Assembly: GCF_024734895.1 (NCBI RefSeq)
Contig: NZ_CP091430.1
Span: 4,420,501-4,484,500, forward strand
From: Paenibacillus spongiae
GTDB lineage: Bacteria > Bacillota > Bacilli > Paenibacillales > Paenibacillaceae
Reading direction: 5' to 3'
DNA length: 64,000 nt
Positions within the stretch are counted from its first letter, which is position 1. Each line of letters starts with the position of its first letter. Made by a program: the position numbers and the translations under genes. A model generated the notes under the pieces. The model saw nothing but the letters and a program-made list of their open reading frames with translations. It searched no databases and was not told the origin of the DNA. Below are positions 33,665-42,409 of this stretch, piece after piece.

Positions 33665-34159
33665 ATGAGCCTGTCTATTCGGAGAATCCAATCCGAGGAA
33701 TTGGAATCTTTCACCGCCATTCTCAAGGAAGGCGCAGTATGGTTGTCCGATAGCGGAATGCCGATGTGGAGTGAAGCTCAAATATCCGCCCATACGCTGT
33801 TGATCAATAACCCCATCGATGAAATGTACATGGGATTCAAGAACGACGAGACTGCAGCGGTCATGATCCTCCAAGCGGAGGATCCGGGGGTATGGCCGGA
33901 TGATCCCGTTCATGAGTCGTTGTACTTGCATAAACTATGTATCCGAAGAAAATATGCGGGACTGGGTGTGTCGCTAGAGATGGTATGCTGGGCAAAATCA
34001 CACGCCAAGCATCTCGGCAAAAAGTATCTGAAGCTTGATTGCGCTTCCGACAGAGCCCGTCTATGCGATTTCTATATAAGACAAGGATTTGATAAGGTGA
34101 AAGACACCATGATACTCGGGAAATATCCGACATCATTATTTGAATATCGTATTACATGA
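33665..34159 (+). CDS. GNAT-family N-acetyltransferase
   Basis: A 164-residue intact acetyltransferase. AAGGAAGTGAG lies before the ATG. SLSIRRIQSEELESFTAIL opens the fold; LHKLCIRRKYAGLGVSLEMV is the acetyl-CoA-binding segment, in which the usual R/Q-x-x-G-x-G/A reads RKYAGLG; and LDCASDRARLCDFYIRQGFD is the C-terminal motif found in the DUF/YvbK-like group that has W-x-x-x-G-x-x-x-W near residue 26-35 (WLSDSGMPMW). Substrate unknown. It follows a broken GNAT gene by 50 bases. Confidence 0.85.
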   Translation: MSLSIRRIQSEELESFTAILKEGAVWLSDSGMPMWSEAQISAHTLLINNPIDEMYMGFKNDETAAVMILQAEDPGVWPDDPVHESLYLHKLCIRRKYAGLGVSLEMVCWAKSHAKHLGKKYLKLDCASDRARLCDFYIRQGFDKVKDTMILGKYPTSLFEYRIT

Positions 34160-34463
34160 CTGATAAGGGAGAAGCACCGGAATGTTCCGGTACCCGCGAA
34201 ATCAGCGAGTACCGGAGGTGCCCTTCATAACGTGCCGGTTCCGCACAGTGTCGGATATTCGGTATCGCATTGTTTGCTCCGTACTCAATTACGGCCTGAT
34301 TCGGCACTTATGCCAAGTAATAATGCCCCTCCAACCCGGTGCGGCTTCTTCGCGTTTGCATACTCATCTTTCCAATTTAAGCGGTTCTATAATCGTTTAG
34401 CTGCCTCCATCGGCTTTAGATTGGCTTGGCCTGCTTAGCTTATGGCATCAATAAGCTGCAGAA
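34160..34463. other. Gap with a large hairpin
   Basis: 34172-34222 can fold into a long interrupted hairpin: CCGGTACCCGC (34187-34197) with GCGAGTACCGG (34205-34215), plus outer GCACC/GGTGC. There is no T tract. The remainder holds an open frame without protein-like sequence. Confidence 0.4.
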
Positions 34464-34488
34464 ACAAAAAAATCCGCCTAAAGGCGGA
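34464..34488 (-). terminator. Terminator of the cidAB-like operon
   Basis: In minus-strand sense TCCGCC-TTTA-GGCGGA is followed by T7, ten bases after the cidB-like stop. Confidence 0.8.
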
Positions 34489-34497
34489 GAGGAATGA

Positions 34498-35178
34498 CTA
34501 CGCTAGCCAAGCAATCAGCCAAGGCGCAGCGCATAACGTAACGAAAGCAGTGAACATCATCGCTATTCCGGCTACCGACCCGGTTACGGCGTCATACTCC
34601 AATGCTTTGCTGATGCCTGCCGAATGAGCACTTGTCCCGAACAGCACTCCACGCGCAATTGAGCTGCGGATGCCGAACCATTTTACAATAAGAGGCCCCA
34701 ATATCATGCCCAGAAGCCCTGTTATAAGCGTTGCTATTGCCGTTATCGTCGGCACGCCGCCATTAAATTGGGAGATGGTGACCGCGATGGGCGTCGTGGC
34801 CGAGCGCGGGGCGAGACTGTCCATAATCTCTTCATTTAACCCGAACATGCGGGCAAAACCGACCGAGGTTATGATCGCGGCGACAGCGCCGAAGCTGACG
34901 CTTGCTAGAATAGCGTAAGCATTCTTCTTCAGGATATCGACATGTTTATACAGCGTGATCGCTAATGCAATCGTTGCTGGCTCGATCATCTTGGTCAGCC
35001 AACCGGCGCCTTCGTCATACGTATCGAATGATACTCCGCAGACCAGAATAACAACGATAACCATTATTGGCGCCACAAGAATCGGCGTTAAAAATACCTT
35101 CGGATAAGCGCGGTATAACTTCTTGGCAGCCATATAAATGACAATCGTCACGATTAACCACAATAATGCCGTTCCCAT
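34498..35178 (-). CDS. CidB/LrgB-family membrane protein
   Basis: A 226-residue protein with about seven membrane helices. ATG at 35178 overlaps the cidA-like stop by one base (TGATG), so translation is coupled; the longer frame lies inside cidA. FDTYDEGAGWLTKMIEPATI and RSATTPIAVTISQFNGGVPT, GTSAHSAGISKALE are the conserved blocks of the LrgB family. The family was first tied to control of murein hydrolase activity and cell death, and later to transport of pyruvate and fermentation products. Organisation beside a LysR gene matches cidAB of Bacillus rather than lrgAB. Confidence 0.9.
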   Translation of the reverse strand: MGTALLWLIVTIVIYMAAKKLYRAYPKVFLTPILVAPIMVIVVILVCGVSFDTYDEGAGWLTKMIEPATIALAITLYKHVDILKKNAYAILASVSFGAVAAIITSVGFARMFGLNEEIMDSLAPRSATTPIAVTISQFNGGVPTITAIATLITGLLGMILGPLIVKWFGIRSSIARGVLFGTSAHSAGISKALEYDAVTGSVAGIAMMFTAFVTLCAAPWLIAWLA

Positions 35179-35549
35179 CAAGAAGCCGCCTTTTCTTTGC
35201 GTCCGGTTATCCATTGACCGATCAGTCCCGCGCACAGCATGACGGCGAAAGTGCTGCCAATGATTGTGAGGGTAATCGATAGGCCGCTGTCGATGACAAG
35301 GCTCTTGTAATTGATGATGCCGACCGTTGCCGGAATGAAGAATAAGAGCATCTCCGCCACGAGAAATTTGGAACCCCGCTCAACCCATTCAAGCCGGATG
35401 ATATGAAATTGAAGCAGCAGAAATAACAATATGATTCCCGCAATGCTGCCGGGTATCGGCAGATGCAGCCAGCGGACCAAGGCGTCCGAAGCCTGGGCAA
35501 TAACGATCAGCAGCGCGACTTGAGCAATCGTAACGAGCATTTTATTCAC
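35178..35549 (-). CDS. CidA/LrgA-family holin-like protein
   Basis: A 123-residue membrane protein with four helices. GTG at 35549 follows GGAAGGAG by ten bases and gives MNKMLVTIAQVALLIVIAQA; the ATG four codons on is too far from the site. LHLPIPGSIAGIILLFLLL and EMLLFFIPATVGIINY are the diagnostic CidA/LrgA segments. It is the first gene of a two-gene operon with the CidB-like partner, divergent from the LysR regulator with a dyad in the shared region. Confidence 0.9.
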   Translation of the reverse strand: MNKMLVTIAQVALLIVIAQASDALVRWLHLPIPGSIAGIILLFLLLQFHIIRLEWVERGSKFLVAEMLLFFIPATVGIINYKSLVIDSGLSITLTIIGSTFAVMLCAGLIGQWITGRKEKAAS

Positions 35550-35606
35550 AATAGCTCTACTCCTTCCATGTCCAAAGTATACAGACTTGCGAATCATGAG
35601 TAAAAT

Positions 35607-35630
35607 GAATTTACATCATGATTTACATTC
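35607..35630. promoter_or_regulatory. Imperfect 24-bp dyad, candidate LysR (CidR-type) binding site
   Basis: GAATTTACATCATGATTTACATTC is nearly self-complementary around ATCATGAT and also contains a direct repeat of ATTTACAT. It lies midway between the divergent cidA-like and LysR starts. Confidence 0.55.
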
Positions 35631-35660
35631 CATTCATCTATGGAAGGAGCCCGTCCTGCT

Positions 35661-36545
35661 ATGGAAATCAGGCACTTGCAATATATCACTGAAATTGTCC
35701 GCTATAACAGCTTTACTAAGGCTGCCGACGCTCTGCATATTACCCAGCCAACCATTAGCAAGATGATCAAGAACCTGGAGAACGAGCTGAACATTGAACT
35801 GTTTATCCGTGGCGGGAAGCAGATCAAGCTGACGGATGCCGGCAAGGCCATACATAACTATGCCGGACCGATTCTGCAGTTATTCGACAACCTGCAAGCC
35901 GAGATCGACGATCTGACTTATTTGAAGAAAGGGAGCATCCGCATCGGATTGCCGCCCATGGCCGGCTCCCGGTTCTTCCCTGGGGTTATTAAGAAATTCC
36001 AAGATCGTTACCCTGGAATAACGCTCGCCTTGGTGGAGGATGGCGCCCGCAAAGTAGAGGAAAGCGTCGCAGAAGGAACGCTTGATGTAGGAGTTGTACT
36101 GTGGCCGGCGGATCCGGACATCTTCGACTCGTTCCCGCTTGTGGAAGACCGGCTGAAGGTCATCCTTCATCCGTCTCACCCGTTCGCTTCCCGGGAGATG
36201 ATCGGGCTGGGTGAGCTTGCTGAGGAGAGGTTCATTTTGTTCAATACCGAATTTGCTCTACACAATCGAATCATTAAGGAATGTATCTCTACCGGGTTTA
36301 CTCCCCGTATTGTATATGAAAGCTCGCAATGGGATTTCATCGGAGAGATGGTCGCCGAGAACCTGGGCATCGCGATGCTGCCCAGCCGGATATGCGCCGC
36401 GCTACATCCGGACAAGGTCCGATCCGTCCCTCTCGTCAGTCCCGCCATTCCTTGGCGGCTCGTAATGGTATGGAGGCGTGAAGGTTATCTTTCACTGGCC
36501 ACGCGGCAGTGGATCTCATTCACAAGAGAGAATTTTAACGGATAA
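35661..36545 (+). CDS. LysR-family regulator, CidR-like
   Basis: A 294-residue LysR protein starting at ATG 35661, with GGAAGGAG about 11 bases upstream. MEIRHLQYITEIVRYNSFTK and ADALHITQPTISKMIKNLEN form the winged helix. LTDAGKAIHNYA leads into the linker helix, and the rest is the periplasmic-binding-like effector domain (IRIGLPPMAGSRFFPGVIKK). The gene is divergent from cidAB-like genes exactly as cidR is in Bacillus, where CidR activates the operon under acetate or excess-glucose overflow. The same role is inferred here. Confidence 0.87.
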   Translation: MEIRHLQYITEIVRYNSFTKAADALHITQPTISKMIKNLENELNIELFIRGGKQIKLTDAGKAIHNYAGPILQLFDNLQAEIDDLTYLKKGSIRIGLPPMAGSRFFPGVIKKFQDRYPGITLALVEDGARKVEESVAEGTLDVGVVLWPADPDIFDSFPLVEDRLKVILHPSHPFASREMIGLGELAEERFILFNTEFALHNRIIKECISTGFTPRIVYESSQWDFIGEMVAENLGIAMLPSRICAALHPDKVRSVPLVSPAIPWRLVMVWRREGYLSLATRQWISFTRENFNG

Positions 36546-36579
36546 CTCGCTAGTCGGTCCGGCGGACACCCTCCTGGGC

Positions 36580-37473
36580 TTATTCAACCTCAAAGCTATC
36601 GATAAAGAAACGGGCGCTCTTAGGCAAATAATGATCCTTCAACCACAGGATGCCCACGCCGGATTGAAAATCCGCATCTTCGATATTCAGCATCTTCACC
36701 ACGGTAGAGGGAAATGAGGACATAACCGATTTGGGAAACACGGTAGCCCCGATCCCTTCCGCAATAAGCGACATGATGATGGCAACGCTGGAGCATTCGC
36801 ATACGATGTTGGGCTCAAAGCCATGACGTTTGCATTCGCTAACGACCTGCTCATGCATCCGGGTCGTCTGATCCGACTTCAGTGCGATGAACGGGAACTG
36901 GGCTAATTCGATCATGCGGATGGCATGCTTGCCCGAATACTGCTCCCATGAGCTCGGAATGACGACGACGAACGGATCGGAAGGCAGCGGCAGAACGGCG
37001 AATTGCTTCGGGTCCGTCAACGCCTCGAACGGCAAACGAGCCACGACCAGATCGATTGCCCGCTTCTCCAGCTGTTCCCCTAAGTAAAAATGATCGCCTT
37101 CCAAAATCTTGAACGTTACGCGCGGAAACCTGACCCGGAACCGTTCGATCCGTTTGGGCAGAAGCGAAATACAGGACACGACCGAGCCGATCGACAGAAC
37201 GCCGCGTACGCCTTCTTCCGTTTCTTTGACCTCCTGCAGCGTTTCATTGAATTGGATGAATAGCTGTTCCGCCTTCTGTTTGAGAAGCTCGCCGGCATCG
37301 GTCAGCTTTAACCCTTTGCCATGGCGGTCGAATAATTTGACGCCCAGCTCCTCTTCCATTAGCTTGAGCTGACGGCTTAAGGGCGGCTGTTCCATATTAA
37401 GCAGCTTCGCTGCGCGCGTAATTTGGCCTTCCCTGGCAATGGTCAAAAAATATTTCAGCTGTCGCATATCCAC
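36580..37473 (-). CDS. LysR-family regulator
   Basis: A 297-residue LysR protein. GTG at 37473 follows AGGGGTG by five bases; the in-frame ATG two codons later is further from the site. The DNA-binding domain reads MDMRQLKYFLTIAREGQITR, AAKLLNMEQPPLSRQLKLME, and LFDRHGKGLKLTDAGE. The effector domain begins GVRGVLSIGSVVSCISLLP. It is divergent from the branched-chain aminotransferase gene with a perfect dyad next to its start, and convergent with the CidR-like gene. Control of the aminotransferase is the simplest guess. Confidence 0.87.
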   Translation of the reverse strand: MDMRQLKYFLTIAREGQITRAAKLLNMEQPPLSRQLKLMEEELGVKLFDRHGKGLKLTDAGELLKQKAEQLFIQFNETLQEVKETEEGVRGVLSIGSVVSCISLLPKRIERFRVRFPRVTFKILEGDHFYLGEQLEKRAIDLVVARLPFEALTDPKQFAVLPLPSDPFVVVIPSSWEQYSGKHAIRMIELAQFPFIALKSDQTTRMHEQVVSECKRHGFEPNIVCECSSVAIIMSLIAEGIGATVFPKSVMSSFPSTVVKMLNIEDADFQSGVGILWLKDHYLPKSARFFIDSFEVE

Positions 37474-37487
37474 ACTCGTACACCCCT

Positions 37488-37502
37488 ATACCTAAAAGGT
37501 AT
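37488..37502. promoter_or_regulatory. Perfect dyad ATACCT-AAA-AGGTAT in the LysR/ilvE intergenic region
   Basis: The 15-base palindrome lies 15 bases upstream of the LysR start and 82 bases upstream of the aminotransferase start, well placed for autoregulation by the LysR protein. LysR boxes usually have T-N11-A, which this contains. Confidence 0.5.
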
Positions 37503-37583
37503 GACAGTTAAATAATATAGATACTTTAAATATATCCCATGAACTGCTATCATTCAATTAGAGTTTACAATAGGTAACGGGAG

Positions 37584-38660
37584 ATGATCCATTTGGTTCA
37601 AGCAGTGGAGATCCAGCGAACAGTAACGAAGAAGGAAAAACCGTCCGAGCAGAAGCTTGGATTTGGCGTTTATTACACCGATCACATGTTTATTCTGGAT
37701 TATTCCGTGGAAAGCGGCTGGCATAGCCCCCGCATTGTCCCCTATCAGCCGATTACGCTGGACCCCGCGGCAAAAGTATTTCATTACGGGCAAACGGTCT
37801 TCGAAGGATTGAAGGCTTACAGAACCGAGGATGGACGAGTCCTCCTGTTCAGACCGCAGAAGAATATCCAGCGTCTGAACAAATCTAATGAGCGTCTGAG
37901 CATTCCCTATCTCGACGAGGAAATCTTCATTGACGCCCTGCAGAAGCTGATCGATGTCGATCGGGATTGGATTCCTTCAACTCCCGGCACTTCGCTGTAT
38001 ATCCGTCCATTCATCATTGCCACTCAACCGGCACTTGGCGTAGCTCCATCTACGCAGTACAAATTTATGATCATCATGTCGCCTGTCGGCGCTTATTATG
38101 CGAACGGTGTCAATCCGGTCAAAATCTACGTGGAGTCCCATTATGTACGCGCAGTGGCTGGGGGAGTCGGCGAAGCCAAGACAGCCGGCAACTACGCAGC
38201 CGGTCTATCCGCGCAGGAGGAAGCGAAAGCGAAGGGCTATGAGCAGGTGCTCTGGCTGGATGGCGTACACCGGAAGTACATCGAGGAAGTCGGCAGCATG
38301 AACGTCTTCTTCAAGATTAACGGAACGGTTCATACGCCTGCACTCAATGGCAGCATTCTGGACGGCATCACGCGCAACTCTATCATTCATCAGCTGAAGC
38401 ATTGGAATATTCCGGTCGAAGAGCGGACGATTTCGATTGAGGAGCTGTACGAAGCCCACGAGAAAGGCATGCTCGAGGAAGCATTCGGCACCGGTACCGC
38501 CGCCGTCATCTCCCCGATTGGCGAGCTCAATTGGCGCGGCGATAAGCTCGTCATTAACAACGGTCAGACCGGCGAGCTGTCGGCCAAGCTGTACGAATCG
38601 TTAACCGGCATCCAATCCGGAACACTTCCGGATCCGTTCGGCTGGATGATGGAAGTATAG
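37584..38660 (+). CDS. ilvE: Branched-chain amino acid aminotransferase
   Basis: A 358-residue PLP enzyme of fold type IV. QTVFEGLKAYRTEDGRVLLF, GTSLYIRPFIIATQPALGV and the catalytic lysine in VGEAKTAGNYAAGLSAQ are diagnostic of the long (BCAT group II) branch; YIEEVGSMNVFFKING and GSILDGITRNSI form the PLP-phosphate pocket. It transfers the amino group between leucine, isoleucine or valine and 2-oxoglutarate in the cytoplasm. The ATG at 37584 directly abuts GGGAG; the in-frame TTG at 37593 has better spacing (nine bases) and may be the true start. Followed by a strong terminator. Confidence 0.92.
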   Translation: MIHLVQAVEIQRTVTKKEKPSEQKLGFGVYYTDHMFILDYSVESGWHSPRIVPYQPITLDPAAKVFHYGQTVFEGLKAYRTEDGRVLLFRPQKNIQRLNKSNERLSIPYLDEEIFIDALQKLIDVDRDWIPSTPGTSLYIRPFIIATQPALGVAPSTQYKFMIIMSPVGAYYANGVNPVKIYVESHYVRAVAGGVGEAKTAGNYAAGLSAQEEAKAKGYEQVLWLDGVHRKYIEEVGSMNVFFKINGTVHTPALNGSILDGITRNSIIHQLKHWNIPVEERTISIEELYEAHEKGMLEEAFGTGTAAVISPIGELNWRGDKLVINNGQTGELSAKLYESLTGIQSGTLPDPFGWMMEV

Positions 38661-38679
38661 CACATACGCCCTGAATAGG

Positions 38680-38714
38680 AAGACGACTCCCGCTGCCGGG
38701 AGTCGTCTTTTTTG
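38680..38714 (+). terminator. Strong terminator after ilvE
   Basis: AAGACGACTCCCG pairs perfectly with CGGGAGTCGTCTT around a four-base loop, followed by T4. Confidence 0.9.
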
Positions 38715-38760
38715 GCATCGACTTCGCTGCGAGAATCCGATGCTGGCCGCCGAAGCCCTA

Positions 38761-41700
38761 TTATTCGATCATCAGAATTTCCCGGATGTCCTGCTCCGTC
38801 AGTCCGGACAATGCTTCCTCGCCCGGACGGATCACCTCATCGATGAGATTGATCTTCCGCTGCTGCAGATCGAACATCTTATCCTCGACAGTCCCTTGGG
38901 CGACGAGACGGATTACTTGAACGACGTTCTGTTGCCCGATCCGATGTGCTCGGTCGGCGGCCTGCTGTTCGACAGCCGGATTCCACCATAAGTCGTAGAG
39001 GATAACGGTGTCTGCGCCTGTCAGGTTCAGCCCGGTACCGCCTGCCTTCAAGGAGATGAGGAACAACTCGCGCTCCCCATCGTTAAATCTGGTGCATAGC
39101 TCTACGCGCTCCGAGCCGGGCGTTTGACCGTCCAAGTAGAAATAAGGAACGCCTTGAACGCCGAGCTCCCGTCCAATCAGGCCAAGCATCTGTGTGAATT
39201 GCGAGAAAACCAGTACCCTCCTGCCCGCGTTCCGGCACTCTTCGACGATCTCCTGCAGCTGTTCGAATTTGGCCGAGCTGCCTGCATAATCGTCCACGAA
39301 TAGAGCGGGATGGCAGCAGAGCTGCCGCAGCCGGGTTAAGCCCGCTAAAATTCTGATCCGGTTCTGTTGGAAGCTGTCATCATTCAGATGCTTCACTGTT
39401 TCCTGCCTTAACTTAGCCAGATACGCCACATACAGCTTCTTCTGCTCTGGCAGCAGCTCGGATGCTTGCAGCGTCTCGATCTTGTCCGGCAGCTCCTTCA
39501 GTACATCGCTTTTCAGCCGACGCAGGAGAAACGGCCTGATCCGCCTGGCCACTGCCTCACGCGATAAATCATGGAACCCCTTCAGGTCCGGGAACAGCCC
39601 GGGGAAGATCACGTCAAAGATCGACCATAGCTCCTCCAGCCGGTTCTCCATCGGCGTTCCGGTAAGGGCATACCGGTATCTCGCCTGAATCAGCTTCACC
39701 GTCTGGGCCGTCTGCGTCGTGTGGTTCTTGAACATCTGTGCCTCATCCAGGAAGAGCGTATGAAAGGCATGTTTCACATACAGCTCGGCATCGCGCCTCA
39801 GCAGCGGATAGGATGTGATGACGACATCCGTGTGAGTCATATCTTTGAGCAAGCGGCTGCGTTCTGTTCGGCTGCCATCGACAATAACCGTTTTAATTCC
39901 GGGTGCGAATTTCGCAAATTCGTTGCGCCAGTTGTAGACGAGAGAAGCCGGGGCGACAATGATAGCCGGACGGCCTTCCTGCCTGATCTCCGTCAGGACA
40001 GACACGACAAAGGCGATGCTCTGCAGCGTCTTGCCGAGGCCCATATCGTCGGCAAGAATGCCTCCGAAGCGGTAATGAGCGAGCGTCTTCAGCCATTGGT
40101 AGCCATACTTCTGATAATCGCGGAGTATAGGCTCGAGATTGCCAGGGACAGGAAAGTCCAGATTGTCCGGACTTCTCATGTTGTCCAGCAGCCGGCGGAA
40201 CGATCGGCCCAGCTTCACCGTATTCCCCGAACGGTCGGCATCCATCATATGCAGGCCCCGGACAACGGGAAGTCGGAATTGGGACCCTACAATATCTTCA
40301 TTCCGAATGCCGACCTCGTTAAGGAATCGGATCATTTCTTGTAGCTCCTCGGCCTCCAGCGGCAATAGAGCACCGTTTGGCAGACGGTAATACCGGCGCT
40401 TCTCCTCGAGAGACTGCAGCAGCTTGCGAATCTCCGTCTCCGGAATGCCGCCCATATCGAACTTAATTTCCAGCCAATCGGTTCGCTCATCTACATCTAC
40501 CGTTATCTTCGGGTGTACAGGACCTTTATGGAGCCTTACCTTCACGGCCGACGTCGCATATACCGTCAGCAGCTTCTCCAGCTGCGGAACGGTATTGTGC
40601 AGAAAATCGAATTCCGCTTCTTCATCGTCCATGAAATAACCGGCTTCCGTTCTGGTGATCGTATGCTGGTCCATTAGCTCCAAGATTCGCCGTTCAAGCT
40701 CCCCGTCCCGCATGAGGATATGCCCTCCATGTCGCTTCTGAGCATTGTCGTCTAACGGATTTATGATGATGCTGCCATATTGAAATTCGAGTCCGGCGAG
40801 CAGCCGGTCCCTGACACGGTCCAGGTAGAGCTTCGCCTTCAGCGGCGTTTGAATAATACGGTTCGAAACGGCCTCGGCAATATGAACCTTGCCCATCCTC
40901 ATAAGTCCAGGGATAACCTTCTCCATGAAGGTCTCGATCATCTCCGGCCGAATCTTCACTTGCTGCCTGGCGGACGTATCCAGCATCCCCTTCAGTTCGG
41001 TCAAGCGCTTGCATTGCTCGGCGGGCAGCTTTAACAGCTTTCCTTCGAAGAGGACGATGCTGTAAGATTCCATGACGGTAATTCCATCCAATCCTTTGAT
41101 GTCCAATCGGTAACCATTGGCTGCGTCCTGGTCAAACTCGAATTGGAGCGGAAGCCGCTCGTCCGTTATCCGAATGCCTTCATAGATGCCGCTCTCCTGT
41201 TCCACGCGTACCGAAGGGGCATCGATCAACAGCGGCAGAAGCGTTTCCCACGAGACAGGGGGAACCGGCAGTATCCGATCGCTTCCCTTATTGGATGCCG
41301 AATGAATAGGATAAGAACTTACAGTATCAAGATACATCGTTTCGTTCTGAATAATATGAATCAACTGCCTGATCACCGCATCGGTTTCTTTCGGGAAGCT
41401 GTGGAGCTCAGGATCGTAGGTAAAATGTCTGGAGAACGTATAGACTTCTCCGCGGTCGATCCGGTCCAGAAACGCTCTGATGTCCTGTACGATATACAGC
41501 CGCTTGGGTCCGACCTTCATTTCGATGCCGAACATCAGCTTACGATAGCCGCAGAAATAAGGTTTGCACATGAACTCCACATCCAGCGGCTCTCTGGTAT
41601 CGAAGCGATGCGCTGCGCTTCTCGGCCGCAGCGGCCTCCCTCCGAACAGCCCCAACAGGCCGTTCAATAGCTGCAAATTATCTGAGTCGGTACTTGAATC

Positions 41701-42057
41701 CTGATGGCCGTGCTTATGATCTCCAGGCTGAAGAAGCGAAGTATCCGCCTGCTTGGTTGTCTCGCTGCCTCGCCGAAGCGCTTGAATATTCAGCAATACG
41801 GCTGCGATATGTTTACAATACTTATCAAATGTGAATAAAGCCGAGCAGCTGCATCGCGCCTCCACGACTCCGTCCTGATCCAACTCGATGCTGACTTGAT
41901 CGAATCCATTATCGTTTACCTTCGCATCGAATCGGGTCCATTCGGCATTACTTGACGTAATCGCGACTTTTCCCCGTCGAAGGGAAGCCAGCCCCTTCTT
42001 ATACGCGAGTTCGCCGCACAGCCCGATCACATCCTGCTCTGTTAACTGAATACTCAT
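38761..42057 (-). CDS. SWIM-domain SNF2-family DNA helicase
   Basis: A 1098-residue DNA-dependent ATPase. Residues about 62-92 carry a SWIM zinc finger (VEARCSCSALFTFDKYCKHI, CxC...CxH). A long helicase-associated region follows to about residue 620. The motor has DDMGLGKTLQSIAFV (Walker A), IIVAPASLVYNWRNEFAKF, TLFLDEAQMFKN (motif II, DEAQ), ALTGTPMENRLEELWS (III), VLVFSQFTQMLGLI (IV), KAGGTGLNLTGADTVILYD (V) and QAADRAHRIGQQNVV (VI). This is the Bacillus YwqA type. It translocates on double-stranded DNA and remodels protein-DNA complexes. Transcribed alone between two terminators. Length is usual for the family. Confidence 0.93.
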   Translation of the reverse strand: MSIQLTEQDVIGLCGELAYKKGLASLRRGKVAITSSNAEWTRFDAKVNDNGFDQVSIELDQDGVVEARCSCSALFTFDKYCKHIAAVLLNIQALRRGSETTKQADTSLLQPGDHKHGHQDSSTDSDNLQLLNGLLGLFGGRPLRPRSAAHRFDTREPLDVEFMCKPYFCGYRKLMFGIEMKVGPKRLYIVQDIRAFLDRIDRGEVYTFSRHFTYDPELHSFPKETDAVIRQLIHIIQNETMYLDTVSSYPIHSASNKGSDRILPVPPVSWETLLPLLIDAPSVRVEQESGIYEGIRITDERLPLQFEFDQDAANGYRLDIKGLDGITVMESYSIVLFEGKLLKLPAEQCKRLTELKGMLDTSARQQVKIRPEMIETFMEKVIPGLMRMGKVHIAEAVSNRIIQTPLKAKLYLDRVRDRLLAGLEFQYGSIIINPLDDNAQKRHGGHILMRDGELERRILELMDQHTITRTEAGYFMDDEEAEFDFLHNTVPQLEKLLTVYATSAVKVRLHKGPVHPKITVDVDERTDWLEIKFDMGGIPETEIRKLLQSLEEKRRYYRLPNGALLPLEAEELQEMIRFLNEVGIRNEDIVGSQFRLPVVRGLHMMDADRSGNTVKLGRSFRRLLDNMRSPDNLDFPVPGNLEPILRDYQKYGYQWLKTLAHYRFGGILADDMGLGKTLQSIAFVVSVLTEIRQEGRPAIIVAPASLVYNWRNEFAKFAPGIKTVIVDGSRTERSRLLKDMTHTDVVITSYPLLRRDAELYVKHAFHTLFLDEAQMFKNHTTQTAQTVKLIQARYRYALTGTPMENRLEELWSIFDVIFPGLFPDLKGFHDLSREAVARRIRPFLLRRLKSDVLKELPDKIETLQASELLPEQKKLYVAYLAKLRQETVKHLNDDSFQQNRIRILAGLTRLRQLCCHPALFVDDYAGSSAKFEQLQEIVEECRNAGRRVLVFSQFTQMLGLIGRELGVQGVPYFYLDGQTPGSERVELCTRFNDGERELFLISLKAGGTGLNLTGADTVILYDLWWNPAVEQQAADRAHRIGQQNVVQVIRLVAQGTVEDKMFDLQQRKINLIDEVIRPGEEALSGLTEQDIREILMIE

Positions 42058-42314
42058 GGTTGAAAATCCATCCTTTATTTAACCGCCTGTCTTTGGTTAG
42101 TCCGATGATTAGAACAAGCCGTTTCGCAGGCAGAATACACTATGTTCTTCGCATTAGTGCCTAAGTTTCTTCATTCTATCACTCCTCCACGCATCAAACC
42201 ATCTCTACGGCCGCGGCAGAGAAAAAGAAATGGCAAACGCCGGGTTTGGCAGCGAACAACGCTTCTTCCCTGGGAAATTAAGAAACGTATCGAAAAATCT
42301 TTCTATTGTTAACT

Positions 42315-42359
42315 AAAACGCCGTTCTTTCTGCCTTCAAGGCAGCAGAACGGCGTTTTT
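42315..42359. terminator. Terminator downstream of the LRR gene
   Basis: AAAACGCCGTTCT...CTGCC-TTCAA-GGCAG...AGAACGGCGTTTTT forms a long stem with small internal loop and T runs at both ends. It separates the LRR gene from the helicase promoter. Confidence 0.85.
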
Positions 42360-42409
42360 CGAATGAATCTATTGTCATATCAAGAAGCGGCTACCTGAGG
42401 CACCCCGCT

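Noticed and set aside
37503..37583. T-box leader before ilvE
   Set aside because: The leader is too short and has neither the specifier hairpin nor the T-box sequence.
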